Source: Jaltomata sinuosa (lineage: Eukaryota > Streptophyta > Magnoliopsida > Solanales > Solanaceae). Taken from it: a DNA stretch of 64,000 nucleotides. The notes under the pieces are model-generated. The model was not told where the DNA came from, did not search any database, and saw only the letters and a program-made list of their open reading frames with translations. The DNA is taken from the NCBI GenBank assembly GCA_003996215.1, contig QJPP01003546.1:1-64000 (forward strand), read 5' to 3'. Of this stretch, positions 1 through 10,892 are shown one piece after another; the first letter of the stretch is position 1, and each line of letters starts with the position of its first letter. The position numbers and the translations under genes were made by a program.

Positions 1-2545
1 GGAAAACAACAGAACCACATGTGAGGCTAGTAAGCAGAATATACACACCATAGGCACAGGTAAAAGTAAGAAACAACGCACCTGGGGTCCTTGCAACAAC
101 AGTGTATACAAAATAAGTTTACGAAATGGACGGTATACCGGTAACCTCAAGTGTAAGAAGAAGAGAGAAAGAGTATTAATAGGCATGCTCAGAAACATGA
201 ATCAAACTCAACTAATCATACCAATCTCATACTTTTCCATAATAGAGAACAATTATGTAAGTAAAAAGCAAAAGTCTACCTACAGTCCCCCGGCCGCCCA
301 TACAACCGAGGAACACAAACAAGTGAAAACAAATCCTCCGGAATCCCATACTACCGGAGCGTACAATCAGCAAACAGCAAACAAGGGTGGAGCCTCAAAC
401 AATGAATGATATGATGCATGAAGATCTCAAGTGCCATGGTATCTCTGTATGTACCTCCTCCGGCGCCGATCCGGCCCAGCAGGTAGGTTCCATGGAAGGA
501 CTCTTCCCGTATACCTCTACTCCACCGTATACCCCTCCACCGGCACACGCAGCCCGTAGCCCCTGGCCCGGATGGAAAGGTCCATGGAGGTCCCAGACCC
601 CATACTAAAACTCAGTATCAGAACATGTATCAAGATAGAGACCCAGTCTCGATATCAAGATAGAGACCCAGTCTTGAATATGCATGCCCAAACCCTGTCC
701 AGGATTAAAAATAGTAGCAGAATATCTCAAAAAAACCCTCCCAGGGTGCCCGGGCGTAGCCGGGTCTAAACAGTAAAAAGTCATCTCTGGTGCTCGGTCC
801 GACCGAGGCTAAAAATCATCTCAAGTAACAAGAAAACTCAACTAGCACCCCGGCCCTGCCGAGTCTAGCGATAATCATAAAACTGATGATTTTAAACATA
901 ATTTTACTTTCTTGCCCAAAAATCTCCACAAGTAAAATCAACCATTTCCAAATCATTTCCATCAAAAACGGGCCCCCCGGGCCATGCAAGGTTTAGAAAA
1001 TAGTGCCAGTAGGCCCGAAGCCAAAACCACAGTAAAACATGGATAAAACCTCTTTATATGCATGGAAATGGTATGATCACACACAATAGCTGCCCCGCAG
1101 CTCACAATCAACCTATCGACCCTGCACAGGCCCACAGCTACTCAGCAAGCATAACCAGCCTAGAAGGATAATACTATGCCCGGGACTCGCGGACATTCCC
1201 AAAATTCCACCTTCTATGTTCCAGAGTCAACAAGGCCTCACAAGACCACAAGGGTAAATAAAATATATCCGCAAATACTACAAGCAACGGAGGAAAATAG
1301 GCGGGCATCAATAAAGAGGTCAAGGTCTGTGGTACCAACCTAATAACCAACCCAAGGATGCCCATTAATACAATTTTATTCTATATATGCGGAGTCTAGA
1401 GAAAATCAACCGTAACCTACCTGTCGTCCGACGACAAGCTGCTAGAACAACGATGTCCAAGCTCGTACCACTCCAAGAAAATCCAAAACTAAATCGGAAT
1501 CGGAATCGGATTTGGGATGGAACAACTTGATGTAGATAATTGATTTTCTTTTCAGAAATTGAATAATTAACACAAAGTTTTCCTCTCACAGTACTCCTCA
1601 CGTAACAAATATGATGTACAGTAGTATGCAAATCATGTTCAATTCTTAATTTCATATGTAAGGCACATATAAGTTAGGCAGTAAATTATTTCAATGTAAC
1701 TCAACATGCTGCCACCTTTCACTTGCTATGTGTTGTGTTAGCCCTCCACTTCCACGTGGAAGTGGAGGTGGCAACCAACTTGTCCCGATAAGTATATACT
1801 CGGGTATTGCATAAGTTCGTGGTAAAATAAATATAATATTTTAAATATACCATAATTCATAGAAAATTATTTCAAACGAAACCTACTATATTATAATAAT
1901 AACTTTTAACATAACTAACTTTACTATCTCCATTAAAATATTACGGAGTATAAAAACCTTATAAAATAAATACATATACACTTATATCATATCAAAGATA
2001 TTTTTCATGAACCTTTAAAATATTTTAAAAAGGTAATAATAATATAATTTTTACCAAATTCAACTTTTAAATAAATATTTCAAATACACGCACTATGCTA
2101 AAAAAGTTCTTAAGTTTAGGCTCGTAATTTGCCTACGCATGATTTCGATACTCAAGAATTCTCTCGAGATCCTCCCTTATCTTTTATCACTGTTTTGGAA
2201 CTGAAATGGCATTTTAAAACGTGAAGTCGAGGCTTAAATCGCGTTTAACCCGACCCGGTTTGCGACCCGGTTCGCAACCCGTTTTCTACCAGACAGTCCG
2301 CGGTAAAACAGTCATAACTCTTTACTCCGAGATCAGTTGGACGTGAGGTTTTGTGCGTTGGAAACTAGACTCGTAAACCTTCGATTTGGTATTTTGGGGA
2401 ACTTCGAACTCTTTATATATTGGGAGAAAAGCTCCTAGACATTTGACCCAAGGTTCAGAAAATTTGTTAAAGGTCTTACGCTATCTTTTGTCGATTTGCT
2501 TGACTTCAAAACTTAAACGTGGGAATGACCGGAAGGGTCATTACA
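1..2545 (-). mobile_element. L1: long Ty3/gypsy-type LTR, 5' side of window cut
   Basis: Read on the minus strand the LTR starts at 2545 with TGTAATGACCCTTCCGGTCA, a start I associate with Solanaceae gypsy LTRs, and runs off the window at position 1. Positions 1 to about 1030 match 62946-64000 (L2) in the same orientation, including the blocks around 'cacctggggtcc', 'ggtataccggtaacctcaag', 'cagcaggtaggttccatggaagg' and the repeated 'ccgagtcta' motifs. Because L2 begins about 600 bp further out, the full LTR should be near 3.1 kb. It interrupts the integrase start of element E exactly at 2545/2546, so it is younger than E. No coding capacity is credible; short ORFs here are chance. Its PBS or PPT and internal region lie left of the window. 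Confidence 0.75.
1743..1768. repeat. 26-bp perfect palindrome with central CACGTG
   Basis: Thirteen-base arms pair without mismatch around the centre 1755/1756. The centre is CACGTG, the plant G-box core bound by bZIP and bHLH factors. It lies inside LTR L1, about 780 bp from the LTR's minus-strand start. A role as LTR enhancer is inference. Confidence 0.8.
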
Positions 2546-3363
2546 CAAACTCGCCCATTCTTGAACAAAAATCCATCAACCAATTGGAACATATCAACCC
2601 ACTTCCCTTGACTAAGACAATCAAAAGTTTCTTTGAAATCGGGATCCATAGAATAGAATCCCTTCAAGCTTTCAAATCCCATCATTTTAGAAGCCAAGGT
2701 GTTGACCAATACAAACCTCCTTGATAGAGCATCTGCTACTACATTCTCTTTGCCTTGCTTGTAGTTGATCACATATGGAAAGGTATCAATGAATTCAACC
2801 CATTTGGCATGTCGCTTGTTCAACTTGGATTGCCCCTTAAGATGTTTCAAGGACTCATGATCGGTCCTTATCACGAACTCTTTGTGCCACAAGTAGTGTT
2901 GCCAATGAGCCAATACCCTCACAAGTGCATATACTTCCTTGTCATAAGTTGAGTACCGAAGAGTAGCTCCCTTTAGTTTTTCACTAAAGTAAGCCAATGG
3001 TTTTCCCTCTTGCATCAAGACACCACCTATCCCAACACCCGAAGCATCACACTCTATATCAAAAGCTTTATCAAAATTAGGTAGTTGGATTAATGGGGAG
3101 GAACTCAACATGGACTTCAATGCTTGAAAGGACTTCTCTTGTTCTTCCCCCCACACAAAAGGTACATCTTTCTTAATCAATTCGGTTAATGGGGAAGCAA
3201 TTGAACAAAAACCCTTCACAAAACATCGGTAAAAGCTCGCCAACCCATGAAAACTTCTTACCCCGGTGGCATTGGATGGGGTCGGCCAAGTCTTGATTGA
3301 CTCCACCTTTTCTTCATCAACCTCTATCCCACTTGCACTAGCCACAAAGCCCAAGAACACTAC
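2546..3363 (-). pseudogene. E pol, RNase H domain and integrase start (truncated)
   Basis: The frame continues RT's connection region (LGFVASASGIEVDEEKV) and then RNase H. The block with DIECDASGVGIGGVLMQ holds a catalytic Asp; YSTYDKEVYALVRVL holds the Glu; IRTDHESLKHL holds the next Asp. It ends with NVVADALSRR, the usual RNase H/integrase junction, and FLFKNGRVC, the first residues of the integrase N-terminal region. The next codons already belong to L1, so HHCC and DDE are absent. A stop (TAA, 3367-3369) separates it from the RT segment in the same frame. The domain degrades the RNA strand of RNA/DNA hybrids during reverse transcription; this copy cannot encode a complete Pol. Confidence 0.9.
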
Positions 3364-3366
3364 CTT

Positions 3367-4149
3367 TTAAACACAAAAAGAAGACTTCTTGAGATTCGCA
3401 AATAACCTTTCTCGTAGCAAAACATCAAACACTTGTTTCAAATGGCCTACATACTTTTCAATTTTCTTGCTATACACAAGTATATCATCAAAGTACACAA
3501 CCACAAACTTGTTTATGAAGGGTTTTAGAACATGATTCATCAACCTCATGAAAGTGCTTGGAGCATTAGTCAAACCAAACGGTATCACAAGCCATTCATA
3601 CAACCCAAATTTTGTTTTGAAAGCCGTCTTCCATTCATCACCCAGTTTTATTCGAATTTGATGGTACCCACTCCTAAGATCAACCTTTGAGAACACACTT
3701 GCTCCACAAAGCTCATCTAACATGTCATCAAGTCTAGGAATTGGATGCCTATACTTGATTGTAATCTTGTTCACAGCTCTACAATCAATGCACATTCTCC
3801 AAGTACCATCCTTTTTGGGAACAAGGATAACCGGTACGGCACATGGGCTTAGGCTTTCTTTGATCAATCCCTTTTCAAGGAGTTCTTCCACTTGCCTTTG
3901 TAGCTCCTTGGTCTCTTCCGGATTACACCTATAGGCTGGTCGGTTGGCAATTTGTGACCCCGGCCCAACGTCAATTTGGTGCTCAATTCCCCTGAAGGGT
4001 GGTAGTCTCTCGGGCATCTCATCCGAAAATAGTTCATCATAGTCCTGCAAAAGAGAAGAAACAATACTAGGAAAAATGCTAGTATCTTGGTTAGCATGCA
4101 ATAAAAGATTGGTGTTGACAAGGCACACTAAAAAGCGTTCCTCATCCAC
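3367..4149 (-). pseudogene. E pol, reverse transcriptase domain
   Basis: Clear Ty3/gypsy RT. Landmarks in order are the entry region with PYRCNPEE-like spacing, VPVILVPKKDGTWRMCIDCR, VFSKVDLRSGYHQIRI, PFGLTNAPSTFMRLMN and the active-site box VVVYFDDILVYSK (near 3472-3505) with the catalytic Asp pair intact. Upstream residues (TSIFPSIVSSLLQDYDELF) correspond to the protease/RT linker that B also keeps. The segment is one nucleotide out of frame with the protease segment (they overlap at 4142-4149) and closes with an in-frame TAA. The domain itself is unbroken. It would copy element RNA to DNA in cytoplasmic particles. Confidence 0.95.
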
Positions 4150-5629
4150 ACCCTTTTAGACAATTGTTTGGCTTGGCTATCATACACATGTTCTTCTTAT
4201 TTTTAGCCAAGTCACTTCCCTCTTTTGGAACAATGGTGGAACTTTCACCTTCACTCTTCGCTTCTTCCACCCTTATTCTCTCCCGAAGCTCCTTCATAGC
4301 CCGATAGTCCTCACTCACTTGGTATGGGGTGAGAGGTGCAAGTACATATTTCTTACCGTCAATCACAAAAGCATACTTGTTGGTCCTTCCATAGTGCACA
4401 ACATCTCTATCAAATTGCCAAGGCCTCCCCAATAATACATGACAAGCCAACATGGGTACCACATCACAAATCAACTCCTCATTGTACTTGCCCACACTAA
4501 ATCGAATACTTGCTTGTTTGAGGACCTTCATCTCTCCACTCTCATTGAGCCATTGTAGCTTGTACGGGTTGGAATGCCTTCTTGTTGGAATTTGCATATG
4601 CTCCACCAAAGAACTACTTACCACATTAGTGCAACTCCCACTATCAATAATCAAAGAACACACTTTATCTTGGATCTTGCACCTAGCATGAAATAGATTC
4701 TCCCTTTGGTCAAGTTCTTTTTTGGCAAGGGCTCCCATCATTCTCCTCACAACACATGAAAGGTTGGTATTTACCTTCAACTCTTCATTATCATCAAGTA
4801 AGGGTTGCCCCCTTTCCATGAAGCAAGCAAAATTTACCCTCTCATCCAACCTTTCTTCCTCATCCCTCGAAGCTACCCTCTCCCCTTCACCTTTATCCCC
4901 CTCTCCCTCACTCCTTTCATCATGCTTATCTTCCTCATCGGTTTTATACCCATCACAAAAAGCAACAATTGTCCTTCTATTAGGACACTCACTAGCAATA
5001 TGTCCTCTCCTTTGACATCGAAAGCATTGGATGGTAGAGGGGTGAGAAAAGTTGGGTTTTTCAAAGTTACCTCCTTTCGGCTTGTCATTCCCTTTGGCTT
5101 TGTAATCCACCTTGACTTGAGTGTCTTGACCACTACCTTTAGATGATTCTCGAGGAGTTGGGGTCTTCCACTTATCATTGTTTTTACTCCATGAGGAAGT
5201 TGGAAAACTCTTGGCCTTATATGTCTTCTCATCTTTCAAATCCATTTTGACCTTAGAGGCATCATGGAAAGCCAGTTTAAGATTCTCATAGTGTTTAAGT
5301 CTCAAAGGCTTCAAGATATCGGGCCTCAAGTTTGTCATGAATCGTATCACCGTGTATTGCATATGCTCCTCAAGCTTGGACTTCATTCTCAAGTTCTCAA
5401 ATTCATCATAGTATTCTTCAATACTCTTGGTACCTTGCCGAAGCATGTACACCTTCTTGAGAGCTTCTTGGTAGTAATCCGAAGTCAAATACATGTACTC
5501 CATTAGACCAACCAACTCTTGCCAAGTGGGCAACTCATAGATATGACGACTCTCTCGTTCCCTCCTCTTAGATTCCCACCATGTGGAAGCATAGCCCTCG
5601 AATTGAGTGAGGGAATACTTTGTCTTCAA
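4142..5629 (-). pseudogene. E gag C-terminal part, zinc knuckle and aspartic protease
   Basis: The segment begins in the gypsy capsid region (QFEGYASTWWESKRR, then the EYYDEFENLRMKSKL helix region). A CCHC zinc knuckle, CFRCQRRGHIASEC, lies near residue 200 (about 4978-5031). The retropepsin motif LIIDSGSCTNVV (about 4620-4660) has an intact DSG, and HVLLGRPWQFDRD is the conserved region downstream of the flap. The tail ...LTPYQVSEDYRAMKELRE aligns closely with the same stretch in B. It is separated from the N-terminal gag part by one in-frame TAA (5633-5635) and from RT by a frameshift. Gag would form the particle and bind RNA; the protease would mature Gag-Pol. Confidence 0.92.
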
Positions 5630-5632
5630 TGA

Positions 5633-6454
5633 TTATGAGATGTTATTAGTAAGGAAAATCCGTTCACTTTGTAGTTTCCATTCAAGAAATTCATCCGGGT
5701 CACTACTTCCCTTGAACTTTGGAAGTGTAACCTTGATCGTGTTCAATCCCCTATATTGATCATTCCGTTCTCTATACCTAGCTCCTCTATTCCCCATCCT
5801 ATCTCCTCTATTCCCATAGCCTTGACCTCCTATTCCTTGGTCCCACCCCAAGTCACGAGGCTGGACCCCTTCCCTTGGCCCTTCATAGCCATCTCTACCC
5901 CTATGCTCCCAAAACTCATCATTGTTGTGATCTTCATTCATGTCGTCATAGAGAGGATTTTGAAATTGGTGGTTTGGGTAGGGTGTTTGTGTGGTATTTC
6001 GTGGAGGTGATATGTAGGAATCATGTAAGGATGCATTTGATGGATTTCAGAGTGGAGTTTTGTATAGAACTTGGTTTGCCACCAAAGGACGGTTCTCTTG
6101 TGGATGGCGATAGGGTTGTTGATGTGGATGTGGTGTTGGTTGCCTTGGGTAGTTTGGAGGGTTATTTGTGTGGAAGGTGGGTTGTTGGAAGTTTCAGGTT
6201 CGATTTTGTGGAGGGTAACATAGTTGGTGAGCTTGCCCCAGAGTAATGGTGGTGGAATGCACCGATACTCGCCTTGCCTCCTCATTTTTGACTTGGAGTG
6301 CCTTCCCTCTATTCGCATTTTCCACCCGGACCAACCTTTCCTCCATACCTCCTAACTTCCCATTCATTTCCGCCATTTGATTGGAGAGGTGTGTAAGAAC
6401 CTCCATGAGGTTCTCCGAGCTCTCCCCAATTGGACTTGCACCATGGTGGGACAT
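5633..6454 (-). pseudogene. E gag N-terminal part
   Basis: The likely start is the ATG at 6454 (MSHHGASPIGES...), five bases after the predicted intron acceptor and at the place where B has its own start. A predicted coiled coil follows (HLSNQMAEMNGKLGGMEERLVRVEN), matching B's MNERVVETNGRFGGIEERVK. A Gln/Asn/Pro/His-rich linker comes next, then the capsid-like KVTLPKFKGSSDPDEFLEW. The frame is continuous from 6454 to 5633 apart from two internal TGA codons and the terminal TAA, so this is one decayed gag and not several genes. A longer in-frame start at 6475 lies inside the predicted intron and is disfavoured. Confidence 0.85.
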
Positions 6455-6459
6455 GGTAC

Positions 6460-6527
6460 CTACAAAATTCAACAAACAAGGTTAGTAGGAAAAGGCTCAC
6501 GTCCCTCGTATGTAATGCTCAACTCAC
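6460..6527 (-). other. Predicted 68-nt leader intron of element E
   Basis: On the minus strand the segment opens with AG|GTGAGT, has a TACTAAC branch-point match and a U-rich tract, and ends TTTTGTAG|GT, six bases from the Gag ATG. The same architecture occurs at exactly 68 nt in five A-family copies. Splicing is inferred from sequence only. Confidence 0.55.
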
Positions 6528-6750
6528 CTCCTATGGCGTCGTCTCAAAATTGGTAGTGAACTAGCTCCACTCAATCAACTCAAGTCACCTATCCTTTGTG
6601 GAGGAGTGGATTCTTGTGACTCTTGAAAGAAGGACGACTTGAAAGACTCTAAACGGACTTGAATCAACGAATTAATCAACTAAACAAGACAAGAAAAGAA
6701 GAAGGAAGAAGCACGAAAGAATTCGGACTCAAGAACTAAGTAACAAAAAT
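6528..6750 (-). other. E 5' leader fragment, no gene
   Basis: Untranslated leader, near identical to B2's leader (23454-23680): it shares the blocks 'ggcgtcgtctcaaaattggtag' and 'gactcttgaaagaaggacga' and the purine-rich 'acaagaaaagaagaagg' run. It stops abruptly at 6750, where a B-type LTR begins in the other orientation. The remaining leader, PBS and 5' LTR of E are missing. Confidence 0.8.
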
Positions 6751-7108
6751 TGAGGTGGAAGGAGGAATTCAAGAATTCCCAAAAGAAGGCAACCAAACAA
6801 GGCCCTTACTTCATTAAGGGCAAAACTGTAATAGCTAGTGTCTTCTTATTCCCTAGTATAAGTAGTAGCTTTTCTTCATTTTGGAAGACTAGATTTTGCA
6901 TATTGAAGATTGATACTCTAAAACTTGTAGTTGCTAGTGTAAGGCTTAGTGTAATTCCATTAAGGAATTAGTGAGTGATTAGGGTGACTCTCTTAATTGT
7001 TAGTTTAACTTCTTTACTTAATTAATCGAAGGTCTCCCACTTGTGGATTTCATTTAGGTTTCCTTGATTAGTTGAGTTGAATTAGTATCTAGTTGTTGGA
7101 ATCAATTG
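6751..7108 (+). repeat. B1 5' LTR fragment
   Basis: Matches 11000-11357 of B1's own 3' LTR, including the TATA-like 'ctagtataagtag' region, but lacks the TGATACTAGC start. It ends within 'ttggaatcaattg'. After that point the sequence jumps into leader, so the LTR end and PBS are deleted. Confidence 0.88.
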
Positions 7109-7706
7109 ATACTCCCAGGCGCGTGTTGCACAGTTTCAGAGAGCAAAAACTGCAGGTTCTATACTTAGTTTTTTTTAGGGGTCTCAAATTTTGGGACCCC
7201 AAAATTTTTCCAAGTGTTGGAACTTTTAAGACCCCAAATTTTTTCTAAGTGTTGGAACCTCAAACTTCTTCTTCTACACTCATTTTTCTTCGATTTCTCA
7301 ACTATTTAACATCTAATTAACATATTTAATTACTTGTTAACTAGTTTTAAAATATCAAATCATCTCTTTGATTCTCCAAATTAAGCAACAACAAGTAGTT
7401 TCTCCTACTTTTGTTACTTAATTCTTGAGTCCAAATTCTTTCGTGCTTCTTCCTCCTTCTTTTCTTGTTTTGTTTCATTGATTAATTTCTTGATTCAAGT
7501 CCGTTTAGAGTATTTCAAGTCGTCCTTCTTTCAAGAGTCACAAGAATCTACTCCTCCACAAAGGATAGGTGACCTTGAGTTGATTGAGTGGAGCTAGTTC
7601 ACTACCAATTTTGAGACGACGCCATAAAAGATGAGTTGAGAGTTTACATACGAGTGATGTGAGGCTTTTTTCTACTAATATTGTTTGTTGAGTTTTTGTA
7701 GGTACA
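7109..7706 (+). other. B1 leader, no gene
   Basis: Untranslated leader sharing 'ttttgggaccccaaaatttttc' blocks and the 'caagaatctactcctccacaaagg' block with B2 and A3. It carries the intron-like segment 7631-7701 (71 nt), but with ATGAGT in place of the donor GTGAGT. The acceptor side, TTTTTGTAG|GT, is kept and is followed at once by the gag ATG at 7707. Confidence 0.75.
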
Positions 7707-9297
7707 ATGTCTAATCATTTTCCTTATAACCATGGAGGAAGGAGCTTGGTGAACAACATGGGGACGAATTTCAATGTGTCAAGGAGGGTGACCAATATGA
7801 ATGAAAGAGTGGTTGAAACAAATGGGAGGTTTGGAGGTATAGAGGAAAGGGTAAAAAAGATGGATAGTATGAATGAAAGGAGGTTCCTTATGACAAATCA
7901 AAGTGAAGAAACAAGAAGGACCTCGGGTCAAGAATTCAACCTATACTACCCCCAACCAAATTGGAACCAAACCTACCCTCAAACTACATTCCGAATGAAC
8001 CCAAGCTATGATAGGCAAGTCACCCCACATCCAAATACACAACCATATCATCCACCACAAAGGAGTCCTTTTGTGGAAAACCAAGATAGAAGCCAAGCAC
8101 CTCCACAAAATATATCACATGCATCCTTGCATGTACCTTATGTTCCATCCCAACAGCACTACCCACAAGTACCCTACCAAGATATCTATTATCAAAACCC
8201 TCTTTATGATGAAATGTGTGAAGAGGTTAGCCCGAATGAATGGTGGGAAAGACCCGAAGGCTTTGGTATGAACCAAGGCATCATGAGATGTCAAGGAAAA
8301 TGGGATAGTGGAGATAGGTATAGGAATGAAGGAAGAAGGTGTGAAGATCGAAGTGATCGATATGGTGGTCAAGGTGTTCCAAATCATGGGATGGGTGACA
8401 ACATGGCGAGTCTTCCAATGTTCCAAGATGGTAGTCAAGCTATTCAAGCTAACTACAACACAAAAAGGGAAGACCAAGCCTATGGAGGTAATCATGATAT
8501 ACCTCAATCTTCTTCTCCTTCTATTAGTCGATGTTATAAGTGTCAAGGTGAAGGACATATTGCTAGAAATTGTCCACAAAAGAGGTCAAATGTTATCTTG
8601 TGTGATGAACCTTGTGCTAAAAATGTGATAAAGTATGAGGTTGGGAATGGTTGTGATGAACCTAAGGTTAGGCATGATGAAGCAACCTCAAATGTTGTTG
8701 ATGAGAAATTGGAGAAGGATTTGAACTCTTCTTGTGATCTAAAGAGAATCATGGCGGATCTTTCTAAATAGGAACTTGATCAAAGTGTGAACCTATTTCA
8801 TGCAAGGTTCAAGATGATGGATTGGGTATGTTCCTTGGTCATTGATGGTAGGAGTAGTACTAATGTGGTGAGTTGCACTATGGTTGATAGAATGAAGCTT
8901 CCTACACAAAGACACCCCAAGCTATACACACTTCAATGGCTCATTGAGAATTATGAAGTAGAGGTAACCAAACAAGTGGTCGTGAATTTTAGAATTGGCA
9001 AGTATCGAGATGAGGTGTTATGTGATGTTTTGCCCATTAAATCTTGTCATATGTTGTTTGGTAGACCTTGGCTAGCCGGTAGGGATGTTCGATATCAAGT
9101 GGAGTCCAATAAATACTCATTTGTATTTGGAGGACGAAGGCATATTCTTGTACCTTTGACACCCTATCAAGTGAGTGAGGACTACAAGATAATGAGGGAG
9201 CTTCAGAAAGTACTTAAGAGAGAGGAACTTGAAAAGGAGAAGAAAGAATTGGCTCAAGAAAGTTGTATGAGATTGATGAGCCAAGAAGTGACTTAAA
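7707..9297 (+). pseudogene. B1 gag and protease-like region
   Basis: The ORF starts MSNHFPYNHGG with a short heptad-like stretch, then a Pro/Gln/Tyr/His-rich linker. A CCHC knuckle CYKCQGEGHIARNC lies at about 8530-8580. The protease-like block has LVIDGRSSTNVV at about 8836-8866, where E has DSG, so the catalytic triad is not preserved. MLFGRPWLAGRD and LTPYQVSEDYKIMRELQK follow as in E. Breaks: AAA GAG has become AAA TAG at 8769, and a 4-bp deletion near 9259 relative to B2 shifts the frame. The encoded part would be a Gag able to bind RNA, with no working protease. Confidence 0.88.
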
Positions 9298-9298
9298 A

Positions 9299-10864
9299 GA
9301 GGTGCACAAGGAGCACTTAATTTTGGGACTTGCCAATACCAATCCCCTGTTACCTACTAACCATGGTGCTAGCATTTTTCCTAGTACCATCCCTTCTCTT
9401 TTGCAGGTTCATGGACAAATATTTCTAAAGGAGGATCAGAACAAAGTCCCTCATGAACAAACGGTTGAAGGCCTAATAATAGAGCTACCTAGAAAGTCAA
9501 CTCTTAAGAAGAAACACAAAGACCAAGTCTATGGGTCCAAAATGATGCATTGGAGCGAAAGCTTTGGGAAACCAAGTGTGGTGCACAAGAATGCAGACTC
9601 AAAAGCCCGTCTTTAAGGTATGTACCCTTCCCCTCTTATTCCAAGAAATCCTTGGAGTCATGATGACACTTTTCCTATGGTAGGTAGGTTTTGGAAATTG
9701 TATGACCTCATACCCTACCATGAGAGTGATGATATAGCTCCAATGTATTCATGGTTGGTTTTGGATATGCTTATGTTATGTGTGTTTCATGTTTTGAATG
9801 CCAACCATAGTTATTGTTTGGGAAAGAATACATGGTGCATTCGTGATGCCCGATTTATGTATTCTACTCCTTGTCACACTTATGTGGTTAGACAAGTTGA
9901 GGTGTTAGGATGGATTCTTAAAAGCATGACTCCATTTGTTTATCCATTCTTTGTGGGAGTTTGTTTGAGGAATAATAATGAAGTGTACTTGAAATGCTTA
10001 ATCTCGTCCTCTTATGTTCCAAATTGTGAATGCCATCTTGTTAACATTCTTTTCTTAAAGTGTGTATTTGCAATTGAGAACCCTCGAGTGGATGCTAAGT
10101 TGCTTATTTATTTTTGGGAGAGTCCATGGATATTGAAAGCTCCTTGTCACCTTCATAGGGTTGGACAAGTTGAAGTTTCAAATGGAACTTTTGGAAGCAT
10201 GTTTGGTTCTATGATAGGAGGGACCCCAACTCCTTGGGAGTATTATTTGGCATGGAGTGATTTGACTCCTAATAAATCCCTCGACTATTCTAGTAGCATG
10301 GCTTTGTTGGTGCACTTTCTTCCTTTGGAAAGTTGTCTTATAGAGAGGATTGTTTTGTGCTTAAAATGTCTCTTCTTATCTATCAGTGTCCTTATCTTTT
10401 GGCATGCCCTAGATGAGAATAGTGAGCTTAACACCTTTCTCTACTACCTTTTTGCTTATGATGATACCCGTAGTGGTGTGAGATTTATTTTGTATGGAGG
10501 TAAAGATATGTGGGTCTTTTACTTTTTTGACCCGAATGAACCCTTATGGGTGATTGCACCACTTTTGGTGTGGCCTACTTGTGAGATAATGAAATAATTG
10601 TGTCTTATGGCTCCAAAGTTAGATATGATACTTGATGCCACAAAGACCTTTGTGTTTGCCTTGTCTCTTGATGTTTATCATAACCAAAACCTTTGCACCT
10701 TGTATGATGAGTTGCTTTTATTGGAAGAAAAGGATATTTGGTTATATCTCAAATTTGTGCCTCCTTGGCATGGTGATATTGTTGCTAACCCTTGTACTAA
10801 CCCTCATGCTTTGAGGATGTTTTGGTTGTTGTCCTTCTCATGTGTCTTTAAGGTTTGGATTTGA
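9299..10864 (+). pseudogene. B1 X region: unrecognised protein replacing RT/RNase H/integrase
   Basis: It begins with the protease/RT linker shared with E (ANTNPLLPTNHGASIFPS), then enters sequence I cannot assign to any family. The region is rich in Cys, Trp, Tyr and Phe. It has two loosely repeated units (around 'PCHTYVVRQVEV' and 'PCHLHRVGQVEV') and a C-terminal block NTFLYYLFAYDD, then MW.FY.FDP, LVW, and a stretch ending in NPCTNPHALR. That C-terminal block is clearly homologous to the end of the A-family ORF. In-frame stops: CAG to TAA at 9614, CAA to TAA at 10595, and TGA at 10862. No signal peptide or convincing membrane span is seen, so an envelope role has no support. Confidence 0.8.
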
Positions 10865-10879
10865 GGACGAATCATTTTC

Positions 10880-10892
10880 AAGAAGGGGAGGA
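10880..10892 (+). other. B1 polypurine tract
   Basis: AAGAAGGGGAGGA sits immediately before the 3' LTR's TGATACTAGC. This is the plus-strand primer position of LTR elements and is shared in form with all A copies. Confidence 0.85.

Larger units (their letters stand above)
2546..6750 (-). mobile_element. Element E: gag-pol Ty3/gypsy retrotransposon, truncated at both ends
   Basis: Order on the minus strand is leader, 68-nt intron-like segment, Gag, zinc knuckle, protease, RT, RNase H, then the first residues of the integrase zinc-binding region. That is Ty3/gypsy order. The 3' part (integrase, PPT, 3' LTR) is lost at L1 (2545/2546). The 5' LTR and PBS are lost at 6750, where E's leader abuts a B-family LTR in opposite orientation. 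E's leader (6528-6750) is nearly the same as B2's leader at 23454-23680, and its protease region aligns with that of B. E therefore represents the coding-complete lineage from which B was derived. The reading frame is broken by in-frame stops and one frameshift. The clade looks CRM/Reina-like from the RT, but without integrase or chromodomain this stays open. Confidence 0.9.

Noticed and set aside
387..769. Overlapping ORFs in the left edge LTR
   Set aside because: Both lie in LTR L1 and its copy L2 does not keep the frames; no domain or start context.
9620..10864. X region as an envelope-like protein
   Set aside because: No signal peptide, no clear transmembrane helix, no furin-like site; it is fused to Gag/protease rather than being a separate third ORF.
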